From NCBI RefSeq assembly GCF_002001165.1, contig NZ_MUNQ01000012.1, positions 225,195 through 289,194 on the forward strand: 64,000 nt of DNA, given 5' to 3'. Under the pieces are notes generated by a model, which was not told the DNA's origin, ran no database searches, and worked only from the letters and a program-made list of their open reading frames with translations. A program made the translations under genes and the position numbers. Position 1 is the stretch's first letter. Each line of letters begins with the position of its first letter. This document shows, piece after piece, positions 25,857 to 36,487 of the stretch. The stretch is from Rhodanobacter sp. C05. Its GTDB lineage: Bacteria > Pseudomonadota > Gammaproteobacteria > Xanthomonadales > Rhodanobacteraceae.

Positions 25857-27631
25857 GGATGCAGTCGCTTCAGGGTTTCCTGCAGGCTGGCGCTGTGCGG
25901 ATCGAGCTTGCGCACTTCGTCGAAGATCTGCTGCGCATCCTGCCGGCGGCCCTGCTTCCACAGCACCTCGCCCAGATGCACGCCCACATCGGCGTCCTTG
26001 TGCACCAGCCATGCTCCGCGCAAGGTCTGCGCAGCCAGATCGAGGTGGCCCAAACGATATTGCAGCCAACCCCAGGAATCGGCGATCGCCGGATCGTCCG
26101 GCTTGGCCTTGCGTGCGGCCTGCAGCAGCTTTTCCGCCTCGGGCAAGTCACGGTCGGCATCGGCCAGGGTGAAGCCAAGTGCATTGCTGGCATCGACATC
26201 GCCCGGTTTGAGCTTCAGCAGATGCTGGAAATCCTGCACGGCCTGGTCGATCTGGCCTCCCTCGGCATAGGCCAGGCCACGGCTGTAGAGCAGTTCCGGA
26301 TTGTCCGGCGCCACCTGCAGCGCGCGGCTGAATGCCTGCTCGGCCTGCGCATATTTCAGTTCGCGCAGATACAGCTCGGCATCGACCTGATAAGCCTCTT
26401 GCAACTGCTCGGGCTGGTCGAGGTAATCCACCTGCAGCTGATCCAGCAACTGATGCGCCTCCGCCACCTTGCCCTGCGTGTGCAGGATCAGCGCACTGCG
26501 CAGATCAGCATCGAACGCATGCGGATCGTTGTCCCCAACCTGCCCGTACCAGGTCAATGCCTCGGCATCACGATGCTGCATCTCGGCCAACTGGCCAAGC
26601 AGGTAGGCGCTCTGCTCGCGCACATCCTCGGGCGCCTGCTGCAATTGCCGGTACAGCGCCGCCAAGGTCTTGTCGTCGTTGTTCCGCGCGGCCAGCGCTG
26701 CACGCAGGGAATAGGTGTCGCCGTTCTGCTGGCCATGCTCAAGCACTTTGGCGGCATCTGCATAATCGCCGTCCTGACTGAGCATGCTGGCGTAGGCCAC
26801 GCGCAACTGGACGTTCTGCGGCGCCTTGTCGAGCGCCTTCTGCAGCAGCGTGCGTGCGCCGGCGCGATCGCCGTCCCTGAACTTCATCTGTGCTGCCCAG
26901 ACATAGGTTTCAACGCTCTTGAAGCGCTGCATGGCAGCCTCGGCGATCTGCATGGCGTAGGCATGCCGACCGAACTTGTCGCCCAGTTCGCTCATCGCCA
27001 GCCATGCCTGCGGATCAGCAGGCAGTCGCTGCAGTGTCGCCAGCGCCTCCAGCAGCCGGGCCGCCTGGGCCTGATCGCGGGCGCCCACCAACACGCGCCC
27101 GAACTGGCGCCATGCATCCTTGTCGCCGCTGCCGATCAGCAGCTCCAGCTGGCGACGTGCCTCGTCGGCGTCACCGCGATCGAGTGCCAGTTCGGCGCGC
27201 GCCTCGGCCATCACCACCGGTTTCGCGCCCAGCGCCTGCCAGCGATCCAGCGCACGCTGGGCCGCGATGTCGTCATGTACCGCGATCGCCAGCCTGGCCG
27301 CACGCTCGGCCACCTGCGGATCGTTGCTCAGCGCCATCGCCTTGTCGTAATAACCGGATGCAGTCTTCAGATCGGTACGACCCAGCGCCATCTCGCCAGC
27401 CAGCAACTGCGCCAGCACATCGTGGTCGGCATCCGGTGTGACCACCACCACTCGCTCCAAAGGCTGTGCCGAGGCAGCAGCCTGCAGTTGCCGCGAGGGC
27501 GCACTGGCACAGGCTGCCAGACTCAATCCCAGCGCCATCGCTGCCGTAAAATGCCGCAGTTGCTTGAACTTGGCCGCCCTGCTCCGCACACTACTCTCCG
27601 TCAATTCGTCTGTTTCGGCGGTACCGACCAT
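25853..27631 (-). CDS. Tetratricopeptide-repeat lipoprotein
   Basis: Probable periplasm-facing lipoprotein built almost wholly of TPR helices, so likely a protein-protein scaffold. I start at MVGTAETDELTESS (592 residues); a Met seven codons upstream is also possible. The segment MALGLSLAACASAPSRQ holds a lipobox, with a rather long basic N-region before it. TPR-like repeats continue to the C-terminus (e.g. NPELLYSRGLAYAEGGQIDQA). TPR genes next to lolB-ispE are common in gammaproteobacteria; the function is not established. Confidence 0.85.
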   Translation of the reverse strand: MVGTAETDELTESSVRSRAAKFKQLRHFTAAMALGLSLAACASAPSRQLQAAASAQPLERVVVVTPDADHDVLAQLLAGEMALGRTDLKTASGYYDKAMALSNDPQVAERAARLAIAVHDDIAAQRALDRWQALGAKPVVMAEARAELALDRGDADEARRQLELLIGSGDKDAWRQFGRVLVGARDQAQAARLLEALATLQRLPADPQAWLAMSELGDKFGRHAYAMQIAEAAMQRFKSVETYVWAAQMKFRDGDRAGARTLLQKALDKAPQNVQLRVAYASMLSQDGDYADAAKVLEHGQQNGDTYSLRAALAARNNDDKTLAALYRQLQQAPEDVREQSAYLLGQLAEMQHRDAEALTWYGQVGDNDPHAFDADLRSALILHTQGKVAEAHQLLDQLQVDYLDQPEQLQEAYQVDAELYLRELKYAQAEQAFSRALQVAPDNPELLYSRGLAYAEGGQIDQAVQDFQHLLKLKPGDVDASNALGFTLADADRDLPEAEKLLQAARKAKPDDPAIADSWGWLQYRLGHLDLAAQTLRGAWLVHKDADVGVHLGEVLWKQGRRQDAQQIFDEVRKLDPHSASLQETLKRLHP

Positions 27632-27699
27632 CACAATCGGGCGCCTGATCAAGCTTAGCCTACGCCGCCGACACCTGCCGCCGGGATGTTCCTCACACC

Positions 27700-29013
27700 A
27701 TGCCGCTGATCGCCCTCGGGCTCAATCACCTCACCGCGCCGGTCAGCTTGCGCGAGCAGGTGGCGTTCGATGCGGACGCCGCCGGCGAGGCGCTGCTCGA
27801 ACTGACCCGCGAGCCCGGTGTGGAGGAGGCGATGATCCTTTCCACCTGCAATCGCACCGAACTGTATGTCGGGGTGAGCACTGGTGCCGAGGACATTCCG
27901 CAGACATGGCTCAGCCGTCATCATCATCTGACCCCCGGCAAGCTGGACGAGTTCCTGTACCGGCACGATGAACAGGATGCCGTGCGCCACATGTTCCGCG
28001 TCGCCACCGGACTGGACTCGATGGTGCTCGGTGAGCCGCAGATCCTCGGCCAGGTGAAGGATGCCTACCAGCAGGCACGCGAAGCACAGGCACTGAAAGC
28101 TCCGCTGGACCGCCTGCTGCAGCACACTTTCGCGGTGGCCAAGCGTGTACGCACCGACACCCGCATCGGCGCGCACACGGTATCGGTCGCGTACACCGCA
28201 GTAAGACTGGCCGAACAGGTATTCGCCGACTTGCGACAGGCGTGTGTGCTGCTGATCGGTGCCGGCGACACGATCGAGCTGGCCGCACGTCATCTGGCCG
28301 AGAAGCAGGCACGCCGGCTGATCGTCGCCAACCGTACCCTGGAAACTGCGCAGGAACTGGCTGGCCGTTATGGTGGCTACGCGATCGCCCTGGCCGACCT
28401 GCCGCAGCATCTGGCCGAAGCCGACATCGTGATTTCCTCGACTGCAGCGCGACAGCCAGTCGTGACCCGCGGCATGGTCGAGCATGCGATGGCGACACGC
28501 AGGCGCAAACCGATGTTCATGGTCGACATTGCCGTGCCACGCGATATCGAAGCCGCCGTCGGTGAACTGCCCGATGTTTACCTGTATGGCATCGACGACC
28601 TGCGTCAGGTGATCGACGACAACCGCCGCTCGCGCGCGGCCGCCGCCCAGGAAGCCGAGGCAATCATCGATCTGCAGGTGGATCGCTACATGGCTTGGCG
28701 CCGTGCGCTCACACTGCGCAATCCCGCACTGGACATGCGCCAGCACGCGGAACTCTACCGCGACGAAGTGCTGGACAAGGCCCGTGCCATGCTCGCCCGC
28801 GGCAAGCCGGCCGACGAGGCGCTGGCGTTTCTCGCCAACACGTTGACCAACAAGCTGCTGCACCACCCCAGCGCACGCCTGCGCGAGGCGGCGCTGAGCG
28901 GCGACCTGGATCTGCTGCACGCGGCCGGGCGGCTGTACGGACTCGATGAAGAGGAAACGGGAAATAGGGACGAGTCACGAAACGGGGATAAATCCCCAAA
29001 CGGGAACAATTAG
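27700..29013 (+). CDS. hemA: Glutamyl-tRNA reductase
   Basis: First enzyme of C5 tetrapyrrole synthesis; reduces Glu-tRNA(Glu) to glutamate-1-semialdehyde. The 437-residue protein has catalytic Cys50 in STCNRTE, an NADPH-binding domain ([16 protein letters not shown]) and the helical dimerisation domain. The last 19 residues (from ETGNRDES) are a hydrophilic Asn/Gly-rich tail from low-complexity DNA, unusual at the HemA C-terminus. Divergent from the TPR gene; prfA follows after 102 nt. Confidence 0.97.
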   Translation: MPLIALGLNHLTAPVSLREQVAFDADAAGEALLELTREPGVEEAMILSTCNRTELYVGVSTGAEDIPQTWLSRHHHLTPGKLDEFLYRHDEQDAVRHMFRVATGLDSMVLGEPQILGQVKDAYQQAREAQALKAPLDRLLQHTFAVAKRVRTDTRIGAHTVSVAYTAVRLAEQVFADLRQACVLLIGAGDTIELAARHLAEKQARRLIVANRTLETAQELAGRYGGYAIALADLPQHLAEADIVISSTAARQPVVTRGMVEHAMATRRRKPMFMVDIAVPRDIEAAVGELPDVYLYGIDDLRQVIDDNRRSRAAAAQEAEAIIDLQVDRYMAWRRALTLRNPALDMRQHAELYRDEVLDKARAMLARGKPADEALAFLANTLTNKLLHHPSARLREAALSGDLDLLHAAGRLYGLDEEETGNRDESRNGDKSPNGNN

Positions 29014-29115
29014 CGAGAGCGGCTGGCTGCCGCTAGTCGAGTCCCTGCTGCCGCGGTGAAGCTGCTCCCGCTTCGCCACTCACCCCTCGCCACTTGATCT
29101 TTCCTTCCCCAGCCC

Positions 29116-30195
29116 ATGACCCCATCGATCCGCCGCAAGCTCGAAACACTCGCCGAGCGCCACGAGGAAATCGGCCTGCTGCTGTCGCAGCCGGACGTGC
29201 TCGCCGACAACACCCGCTTCCGCGAACTCTCGCAGGAATACGCCCAGCTCGAACCGATCGCTGCGTCCTTGCGCGAGCACGACCAGGCCGAGCATGAGCT
29301 GGCCGAAACGCGCGCGATGCTGGACGACCCCGAACTGCGCGAGATGGCTGCCGACGACGTATCCCGGCTGCAGCAGCGTCTGCTCGATCTCGATGGCGAG
29401 TTGCAGTTGCTGCTGCTGCCGAAGGATCCGCGCGACGAGGCCAACCTGTATCTCGAAGTACGCGCCGGTACCGGTGGCGACGAAGCGGCGATCTTCGCCG
29501 GCGACCTGTTCCGCATGTACCTGCGTTACGCCGAAAGCCGGCGCTGGCACGTCGAGGTGCTCAGCGAGCACGCCGGCGAACACGGCGGCTACAAGGAAGT
29601 CGTCGCCCGCGTCGAGGGCAACGGTGCGTACTCGCAACTGAAGTTCGAATCCGGCACCCATCGCGTGCAGCGCGTGCCGGAAACCGAATCGCAGGGACGC
29701 ATCCATACCTCGGCCGCGACCGTGGCGATCCTGCCGGAACTCGACGAGATCGACGAGATCGAGATCAACCCGGCCGATCTGAAAACCGACACATTCCGCG
29801 CGTCGGGAGCTGGCGGCCAGCACGTCAACAAGACCGACTCGGCCATCCGCATCACCCACCTGCCCACCGGCACCGTGGTCGAATGCCAGGAAGAGCGCAG
29901 CCAGCACAAGAACCGTGCCCGCGCGATGAGCCTGCTCAAGGCGCGCCTGCTCGACGAAGCACAAAGCAAGCAGAATGCCGTCCAGGCCGAATCACGCCGA
30001 CTGCAGGTCGGATCGGGTGATCGCAGCCAGCGCATCCGTACCTACAACTATCCACAAGGGCGGATCACCGACCACCGCATCAACCTGACCTTGTACCGGC
30101 TACCAGAAGTCATGCAGGGCGATCTGCGCGAACTGGTCGACACGCTGACCCGCGAGCATCAGGCCGACCAGCTGCAGGCGCTTGGCGGCGTCTGA
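29116..30195 (+). CDS. prfA: Peptide chain release factor 1
   Basis: Recognises UAA and UAG and triggers peptide release. The 359-residue protein has the GGQ motif at residues 233-235 and a recognition tripeptide PET at 188-190, where E. coli RF1 has PAT. The length and the hemA-prfA order are standard. No prmC (hemK) follows directly; a repeat and PPK2 come next. Confidence 0.97.
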   Translation: MTPSIRRKLETLAERHEEIGLLLSQPDVLADNTRFRELSQEYAQLEPIAASLREHDQAEHELAETRAMLDDPELREMAADDVSRLQQRLLDLDGELQLLLLPKDPRDEANLYLEVRAGTGGDEAAIFAGDLFRMYLRYAESRRWHVEVLSEHAGEHGGYKEVVARVEGNGAYSQLKFESGTHRVQRVPETESQGRIHTSAATVAILPELDEIDEIEINPADLKTDTFRASGAGGQHVNKTDSAIRITHLPTGTVVECQEERSQHKNRARAMSLLKARLLDEAQSKQNAVQAESRRLQVGSGDRSQRIRTYNYPQGRITDHRINLTLYRLPEVMQGDLRELVDTLTREHQADQLQALGGV

Positions 30196-30247
30196 ACCTA
30201 GCCGTCACAGGAGGCTGGGTTACCCTGCAGCCACCTCTCCCGTTATC

Positions 30248-30273
30248 GTCATTCCGGCGAAGGCCGGAATGAC
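30248..30273. repeat. REP-like palindrome
   Basis: The 26-bp imperfect palindrome has arms GTCATTCCGG and CCGGAATGAC around CGAAGG. Sequences of this form (ATTCCGGCGAAGGCCGGAAT) are abundant intergenic repeats in xanthomonads and other proteobacteria. It lies between prfA and ppk2 and may act as a 3'-end hairpin for prfA. Confidence 0.7.
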
Positions 30274-30303
30274 GAGGTTGAGAGGTTTGGAGGCTGGACA
30301 CTC

Positions 30304-31068
30304 ATGGGCAAGCACTACCGCAAGACGATGAAGCAACTGCAGATCGAGCTGATCAGGCTGCAGCACGGCCTGCGCAGCGGTGGCAAGCGATTGCTGGTGA
30401 TCTTCGAAGGTCGCGACACCGCTGGCAAGGGCGGCACGATCAAAGCCATTACCGAGAGCCTGGACACGCGCGATTACCGGGTCGCCGCGCTGCTGAAACC
30501 GAGCGAGCAGGAAACCACGCAATGGTATTTCCAGCGCTACGTCGCTCACCTGCCCAGTGCGGGCGAGTTCGTGCTGTTCGACCGCAGCTGGTACAACCGC
30601 GCGGTGGTGGAACCGGCGATGGGCTTCTGCAGCCAGAAGGAATATGAGGCCTTCCTCGACGCAGTTCCCGCGTTCGAAAAGCTGCTCGCCGACGACGGCA
30701 TCATCCTGCTCAAGTACTGGCTGGCGGTGGATCAGGCAGAACAGGAAGAGCGCTTCGCCGAGCGTGCCAGCAATCCGCTGAAGCAATGGAAACTCTCGCC
30801 GGTCGATCTGGCTGCGCGACAGAAATACGCCGAAATAGGCAAGCTGCGCGACGTGATGATCGAGCGCACGCACACCGTCAGCGCGCCATGGTTCGTGGTT
30901 GATTTCAACGACCAGAAGCGCGGTCGCATCAACCTGATCCGGCATCTGCTGCAACAGGTGCCATTCGATGACAAACCGCTCGCCGAGGTGAAACTACCCA
31001 AGCTCAAGGGCAAACCGAAAACCGAGCACGTCACCGACAAAGCCGTGCTGGTACCGGATACGTTCTGA
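30304..31068 (+). CDS. ppk2: Polyphosphate kinase 2 family protein
   Basis: Transfers phosphate between polyphosphate and nucleotides in the cytoplasm. The 254-residue single-domain protein has Walker A GRDTAGKGGT at residues 36-45 and the PPK2 Walker B-lid motif FDRSWYNRA from residue 92. Single-domain class I enzymes usually phosphorylate NDPs, so it likely makes GTP or ATP from polyphosphate. Class assignment needs comparison. Confidence 0.92.
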   Translation: MGKHYRKTMKQLQIELIRLQHGLRSGGKRLLVIFEGRDTAGKGGTIKAITESLDTRDYRVAALLKPSEQETTQWYFQRYVAHLPSAGEFVLFDRSWYNRAVVEPAMGFCSQKEYEAFLDAVPAFEKLLADDGIILLKYWLAVDQAEQEERFAERASNPLKQWKLSPVDLAARQKYAEIGKLRDVMIERTHTVSAPWFVVDFNDQKRGRINLIRHLLQQVPFDDKPLAEVKLPKLKGKPKTEHVTDKAVLVPDTF

Positions 31069-31071
31069 CCT

Positions 31072-31338
31072 TCAACCGGTATGGAAACCGCGCAGGCTCT
31101 GCTCCGGCAGATCCTCGCGACTTACCCCATCAACCCTTGCCGCTGGTGGCCCCTGCTGCAGCCAGCGCTCCAGCGCATCCAGCGCTTCAGCTTCGCCGCT
31201 GGCCAGCACTTCGACACTGCCGTCCGGCCGATTCCTCGCATAACCGGTCAGCCCCAGTCGCAGCGCCTGCTCGCGGGTACTGGCGCGATAGAACACGCCC
31301 TGAACCTTGCCACTGACGATGAACCGTGCCGTCGGCAT
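31072..31338 (-). CDS. acyP: Acylphosphatase
   Basis: Hydrolyses acyl phosphates such as carbamoyl phosphate or 1,3-bisphosphoglycerate. The 88-residue protein has the family signature GKVQGVFYR with catalytic Arg18 and the substrate-orienting Asn36 in GYARNRPDG. Its ATG shares one base with the stop of the upstream thioredoxin gene (TAATG), indicating an operon. Confidence 0.94.
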   Translation of the reverse strand: MPTARFIVSGKVQGVFYRASTREQALRLGLTGYARNRPDGSVEVLASGEAEALDALERWLQQGPPAARVDGVSREDLPEQSLRGFHTG

Positions 31339-31811
31339 TACTTGCCGTTCATCGCCGCCGAGAGCAGGGCTTCGGTCACCGGACCGACGAACGGTTTGGC
31401 CACCTTGCCGTCCGGACCGATCAGCCAGGTGGTCGGCAAGCCGCGCGGTTCGTCAAAATCCTTCACCGGTTTGTCCAGTGGGACCTGGGCAATCGGGTAC
31501 ACCACCGGATGCTTCGCAATGAAGGCCTTGATGTCGGCCGGATCGCTGTCGTCGTACGCCAGCCCGATCGCTGTCACATTCTTGTGCGTGGCGACGAAAT
31601 GCGAGATGTCCGGCATTTCCTTGATGCATGGCACACACCAGGTCGCCCAGTAATTGACGATTACCCACTTGCCGCGCTGCGCAGCCAGATCGAAGGTCTT
31701 GCCGTCCAGCGTGGTGACCTTGAGCGTGGGCTGCAGCGGCATCGCCGCATGCACGGGAGCGGCAAGCACCAGCGCGAAGGCCAGCGCAGCAAACGTTTTG
31801 AACAGTGTCAT
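31338..31811 (-). CDS. TlpA-family thioredoxin-like protein, exported
   Basis: Probable periplasmic thiol-disulfide reductase. It has 157 residues: a Sec signal peptide (about residues 1-22, ending PVHAA), then a thioredoxin fold with active-site WCVPC (Cys59, Cys62) and cis-Pro in GLPTTWLIGPDG. It overlaps the upstream BrkB-like gene by ATGA and the downstream acyP gene by one base. Similar proteins serve cytochrome c maturation or general periplasmic reduction; the partner is unknown. Confidence 0.88.
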   Translation of the reverse strand: MTLFKTFAALAFALVLAAPVHAAMPLQPTLKVTTLDGKTFDLAAQRGKWVIVNYWATWCVPCIKEMPDISHFVATHKNVTAIGLAYDDSDPADIKAFIAKHPVVYPIAQVPLDKPVKDFDEPRGLPTTWLIGPDGKVAKPFVGPVTEALLSAAMNGK

Positions 31812-33073
31812 GCAGTTTCCTCGGATTCAATGGATGCCGGCGCCGGAAACGCCTGGTGCAGTCGGGTACCCAACTGGATGTCCAGTGCAGCGGCCACCCT
31901 GGCGAGCAGACCGATCAATTCAGCAGGCAGTTCAAGACCCAGCTGCGCCACTTCTTCGGCCGGCTTCAGCGGCAGACGATAACCGGTATGGGCATAGATC
32001 CGCAGCAGATCGGTACTGTCGAGACTGCGGCAGAGCAGCCAGCCACCCGTCTCGCCTTGCCGGATCAACTGGGCACGCCGCAGGTCATCGAAATAGGCTG
32101 CGATCAAGCCGCTGCGCAGATACGGTTCGCGCATGCGCACGACAACAGGATCCACACAGGTGCCCGCGCGCTGCGCCTCCACGAAATACCGCAGTACCAC
32201 CATCAGTCCGAGGAACTCCGATCCTTCCGGCAGGATTTTGTCAGGTGCCTGATATTCGAAGGACGAGATCGACGCAGCAATCGACGCCCCCAGGATCACG
32301 ATGATCCATGACAGGTAGATCCACAGCAGAAAGATCGGCAGTGCCGCCAGTGCGCCATAAATCTGCTGGTAGGTATGCGCGCTGTGCACGAACCAGCGAA
32401 AACCCCAGCGCGCGAATTCGAACAGCACAGCGCCGAGCAGCGCACCGATCGTCGCATCACGCTTCGCCACATGCCGGTTCGGCACCACCACATACAGCAG
32501 CCACAAGGTGATGAAGGTGACCACGAATGGCAACCCCCGCAGCAGGCGCCCGCCCAGCCCTAGCTGAACCGCTGTGCCCTGAATCATTGGCAGCGCAGTG
32601 ATGTAGGAACTCACCGCAAGGCCACCGACCACCAGGATCGGCCCCAGCGTCAGAGCGGCCCAATAAAGCAGCAAGCGCGAGACCCATCCGCGTGACCGCT
32701 GCACGCGCCATATGCGGTTCAGACGATCCTCGATGCTGACCATCATCGATACGGCACTGAACAGCATCACCAGGATGCTGATGCCTGTGAGCCCGCTGGC
32801 ATTGCTGGCAAAAACATTCAGCGCGTCCTGCACGTGCCGGCCGGCCGCCGGCACGAAGTTGCGGAACACGAAGTCGAGCAAGATGTCGCGAGCACTCGCA
32901 AACACCGGAAACACCGAGAACATTGCAAGTACCGCCACCATCAACGGCACCAGCGACACCAGCGTGGTGTAGGACAGTGCACCGGCCGTCTCGAAGCACT
33001 TGTCGTCGACGAAGCGCTGCCAGAGGAAGCGGCTGAAGTTCGACGTGCGGTCGCGATCGTAACGCAAGGCCAT
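31808..33073 (-). CDS. YihY/BrkB family inner-membrane protein
   Basis: The 421-residue protein (start MALRYDRDRTSNFSRF; a Met eight codons upstream is possible) has a YihY/BrkB membrane domain of about six helices in residues 30-275, with AGALSYTTLVSLVPLM at its start. About 140 soluble C-terminal residues resemble the winged-helix tail of longer family members. Despite the name virulence factor BrkB, a role as ribonuclease BN has been rejected for this family and its function is unsettled. First gene of a three-gene overlapping unit. Confidence 0.87.
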   Translation of the reverse strand: MALRYDRDRTSNFSRFLWQRFVDDKCFETAGALSYTTLVSLVPLMVAVLAMFSVFPVFASARDILLDFVFRNFVPAAGRHVQDALNVFASNASGLTGISILVMLFSAVSMMVSIEDRLNRIWRVQRSRGWVSRLLLYWAALTLGPILVVGGLAVSSYITALPMIQGTAVQLGLGGRLLRGLPFVVTFITLWLLYVVVPNRHVAKRDATIGALLGAVLFEFARWGFRWFVHSAHTYQQIYGALAALPIFLLWIYLSWIIVILGASIAASISSFEYQAPDKILPEGSEFLGLMVVLRYFVEAQRAGTCVDPVVVRMREPYLRSGLIAAYFDDLRRAQLIRQGETGGWLLCRSLDSTDLLRIYAHTGYRLPLKPAEEVAQLGLELPAELIGLLARVAAALDIQLGTRLHQAFPAPASIESEETA

Positions 33074-33146
33074 GGATATCCCTTCGTGGATTGCCATTCC
33101 GCGACAGGCGCGACGGCAATATCGGCGGCATCACTCGTTACACTAG

Positions 33147-34138
<992 letters not shown>

Positions 34139-34176
34139 GCTGCAACATCTACTTTCGTTTGACATTGGGGATAACG

Positions 34177-35061
34177 ATGGGTGCGAGACAGTTCGTTGCG
34201 GTTGGTTTCAGGCTATTTGCCATCTGGCTCTGTGTGGGCGCTTTTCAACTTTTTGCGATTACTGCGGCTCTCAAGAACATGACCACGACCTGGAGCAATC
34301 CTTGGTGGATGGGCGTCCTAATCGTCGGTGTTTGCGTAGGGATGGCACTAATCATTTGGGCGCTAAGCGGAGCGATGGCTCGCGGATTGATGTCAGGCCT
34401 TACTAAAGTTCCGGAAGTCAGGTTTTCGCCGTTCGACATCGTGGTCGTCGGTTGCGTTCTGATGGGTTTGTGGTGGCTCAAGGAGTCCATCGTTCCTTTA
34501 GTAATTCTTTGGCTGAGAGCAGTCGCCCTTTCATCCGACGCTGGACAGTCTGCTTTCACTTGGCTGGGAGTAGGAGGCAAACTGGCCGCCGCGATGAATT
34601 TGATGCAAATCGGGATTGGCTTGTTCTTCGTCTGCCGCCCTTACAGCATCGCCAAGTGGGTACTACGACATGTACCCGTGGTTCCTGATCCGGTAGTCGA
34701 GCCATTCGATCTGCTTCTGCAACGTACGAGGGAGTTAGGCGTTCGGCAAGTTGCCAGACCGGACATTGTCGCCAAGCTGGCCAACCTCATCGCTACACAT
34801 CCAGATGCCTTTGGTCGATTGCCCGAATTGCAGGATTTGTTGCAGTACAAACTTAATCCATCCACACGAAGCACAGCAGCGAAAACGATTGCTTTGATGG
34901 GTCCAAAAGCTGCCATACAGGCAAAAACCATAGCTGCGCGGCAACTCCTTGAGGAGGATGTCCCAGAGGTGGTGAAGAACCTCACAATATTGATTGCGTT
35001 TGCCGACGAACACCCTGTAGCCAGCTTTACTGGAGCCGCTGCCTCGCCGGCAGAAAATTGA
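34177..35061 (+). CDS. Hypothetical multi-pass membrane protein, probably acquired
   Basis: Not recognised. The 294-residue frame starts MGARQFVAVGFRLFAIWLCV, with GGGGA placed as a ribosome site about 6 nt upstream. About four hydrophobic helices lie in the first 165 residues; the last 130 are soluble and helical with no known motif. Codon third positions are visibly less GC-biased than in neighbouring genes, which suggests recent transfer. It sits between DUF2069 and a DUF1697 gene. Confidence 0.65.
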   Translation: MGARQFVAVGFRLFAIWLCVGAFQLFAITAALKNMTTTWSNPWWMGVLIVGVCVGMALIIWALSGAMARGLMSGLTKVPEVRFSPFDIVVVGCVLMGLWWLKESIVPLVILWLRAVALSSDAGQSAFTWLGVGGKLAAAMNLMQIGIGLFFVCRPYSIAKWVLRHVPVVPDPVVEPFDLLLQRTRELGVRQVARPDIVAKLANLIATHPDAFGRLPELQDLLQYKLNPSTRSTAAKTIALMGPKAAIQAKTIAARQLLEEDVPEVVKNLTILIAFADEHPVASFTGAAASPAEN

Positions 35062-35073
35062 CTTGAGGATGGC

Positions 35074-35610
35074 TCAGGCATGCCGCTCGACGAGGCGAAC
35101 GACCGTGTTCCACGCGCGTGTAGTGACGGGCTGCCCAAATAATTTCTCTAGAAAGGCGTTCGGGCTCCCGGGAGTGTTGCCGACTTTGCGGCTGAGGCTC
35201 AATGCCTCGGTGCCGGTGCTGCGAAATACCTCGACATCGCCTCGCCGGGATTCCAGTGGCAACGCTGGCAGTGCGATGCCCTGCGGCAGGAACGATACGC
35301 AACACTCATGGACGCTGCTGCGCTCGACGGAAACAAAAGGATCGAGGGCCACGAGTTCCGCCAGATAGTCGATGGTGCGGATAAACGCCGGCTCCCTGAG
35401 CCCGCATGCAACCTGCAATCTCTGGTGCGCCGCAGCGAGCACATTGCGTGGTTCGATACCCGCCGCGACGACGAACGCGATAGTGCCATTGGTGAGGAAC
35501 GACACGGCGGACTCAGCACCTGCACTCACGAACGCCGCCTCAAATTGTACTTTCGACGGGCAGTTTGGACGTCCCAGGTTGACGTTGCGGAAGAACGCAA
35601 CGTATTTCAT
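35074..35610 (-). CDS. DUF1697 domain protein
   Basis: The 178-residue protein starts MKYVAFFRNVNLGRPNCPSK, the N-terminal pattern of the DUF1697 family (usually IAFLRGINVGG). A typical SFLTNGTIAF strand follows. The biochemical role of the family is unknown. It is convergent with the hypothetical membrane gene, with only 12 nt between stops, and its base composition is also a little lower in GC than the core genes. Confidence 0.75.
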   Translation of the reverse strand: MKYVAFFRNVNLGRPNCPSKVQFEAAFVSAGAESAVSFLTNGTIAFVVAAGIEPRNVLAAAHQRLQVACGLREPAFIRTIDYLAELVALDPFVSVERSSVHECCVSFLPQGIALPALPLESRRGDVEVFRSTGTEALSLSRKVGNTPGSPNAFLEKLFGQPVTTRAWNTVVRLVERHA

Positions 35611-35620
35611 TTCGCCACTC

Positions 35621-36406
35621 TCACCCGAACACCACCATGCTCTGCCGGCTCAGCGCCACCGGCTCACCGTGCGGCCCCCACAGCATCACGCTCTGGTTGG
35701 TGTAGCCGTCGCGGGCAGCGATGAGTTCAGCATCGACGCGCCAGTCGTCCATGCCCAGATCGTCGTAGCGGTCGCGCAGCAGTTCGATCATCCAGGTGAG
35801 CGAGCTGCCGGGGGTTGGCGCATCGAACATCGACAGCGCGATCGGCGGAATGAAATCGGCGAAGGCTAGCACGTGGGTTTCGTCGGGCTGGCCGTCGTCG
35901 CGCAGGGAAAGCTGCAGCGCGCTGTCACGCTGGTGGCCGCCGCTGAATGGCAGGTCGCCGCGCAGCCAGCGTGCGCGGAAGTGCTGGGTGAAGGCGGGCA
36001 TCTGGCCTTCGACGTAGCGCAGTTCTTTCGATGTCGCGCCCCTGAAGGGTGGTTGTTCGGGCTGGAAGTCCAGCACCGAGGGACGTGCGCTGCCGAACAC
36101 GCCGAGCAGCCGGCACAGGGTCTGTTCGCCATCGCACAGGCTGGCCTCGATCTGAATCACGCTGCGCCCCTTGCGCAGGCATTGCGCCCGGATGGTCACG
36201 CTGCCGGCGGCCACCGGAGCGATGAAGGTGGTCTGCAGGCTGCGTAGCGGCATGTCCGGCGGCACCAACTCGCGCATGGCACGAAGCGCGAGTGCCGCCT
36301 GCAGTCCGCCGAACGCACTGCGGCCCTGCAGCCAGTCGTCGGTGACGGTGGCCTGCCAGCTGTCGCCGTGACGCGTGACGCCCTGCATCGCTTCGGAAAA
36401 TCGCAT
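35621..36406 (-). CDS. Acyl-CoA thioesterase family protein (TesB-like double hotdog)
   Basis: Likely hydrolyses acyl-CoA in the cytoplasm. The 261-residue product (start MRFSEAMQGVTRHGDSW) shows two hotdog halves: GRSAFGGLQAALALRAM with LRSLQTTFIAPVAAGSVTI in the first and SLTWMIELLRDRY with the second core strand near the end. TesB-like family by pattern; specificity is unknown. A longer Met start 15 codons upstream is less likely. Confidence 0.8.
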   Translation of the reverse strand: MRFSEAMQGVTRHGDSWQATVTDDWLQGRSAFGGLQAALALRAMRELVPPDMPLRSLQTTFIAPVAAGSVTIRAQCLRKGRSVIQIEASLCDGEQTLCRLLGVFGSARPSVLDFQPEQPPFRGATSKELRYVEGQMPAFTQHFRARWLRGDLPFSGGHQRDSALQLSLRDDGQPDETHVLAFADFIPPIALSMFDAPTPGSSLTWMIELLRDRYDDLGMDDWRVDAELIAARDGYTNQSVMLWGPHGEPVALSRQSMVVFG

Positions 36407-36487
36407 CGCTTGACCTGGGTGGATGGAATCGCCCTCGATGATGCCATGCACAGCGTACCCGTACGCACATGCAATCCATCTGGCCCG

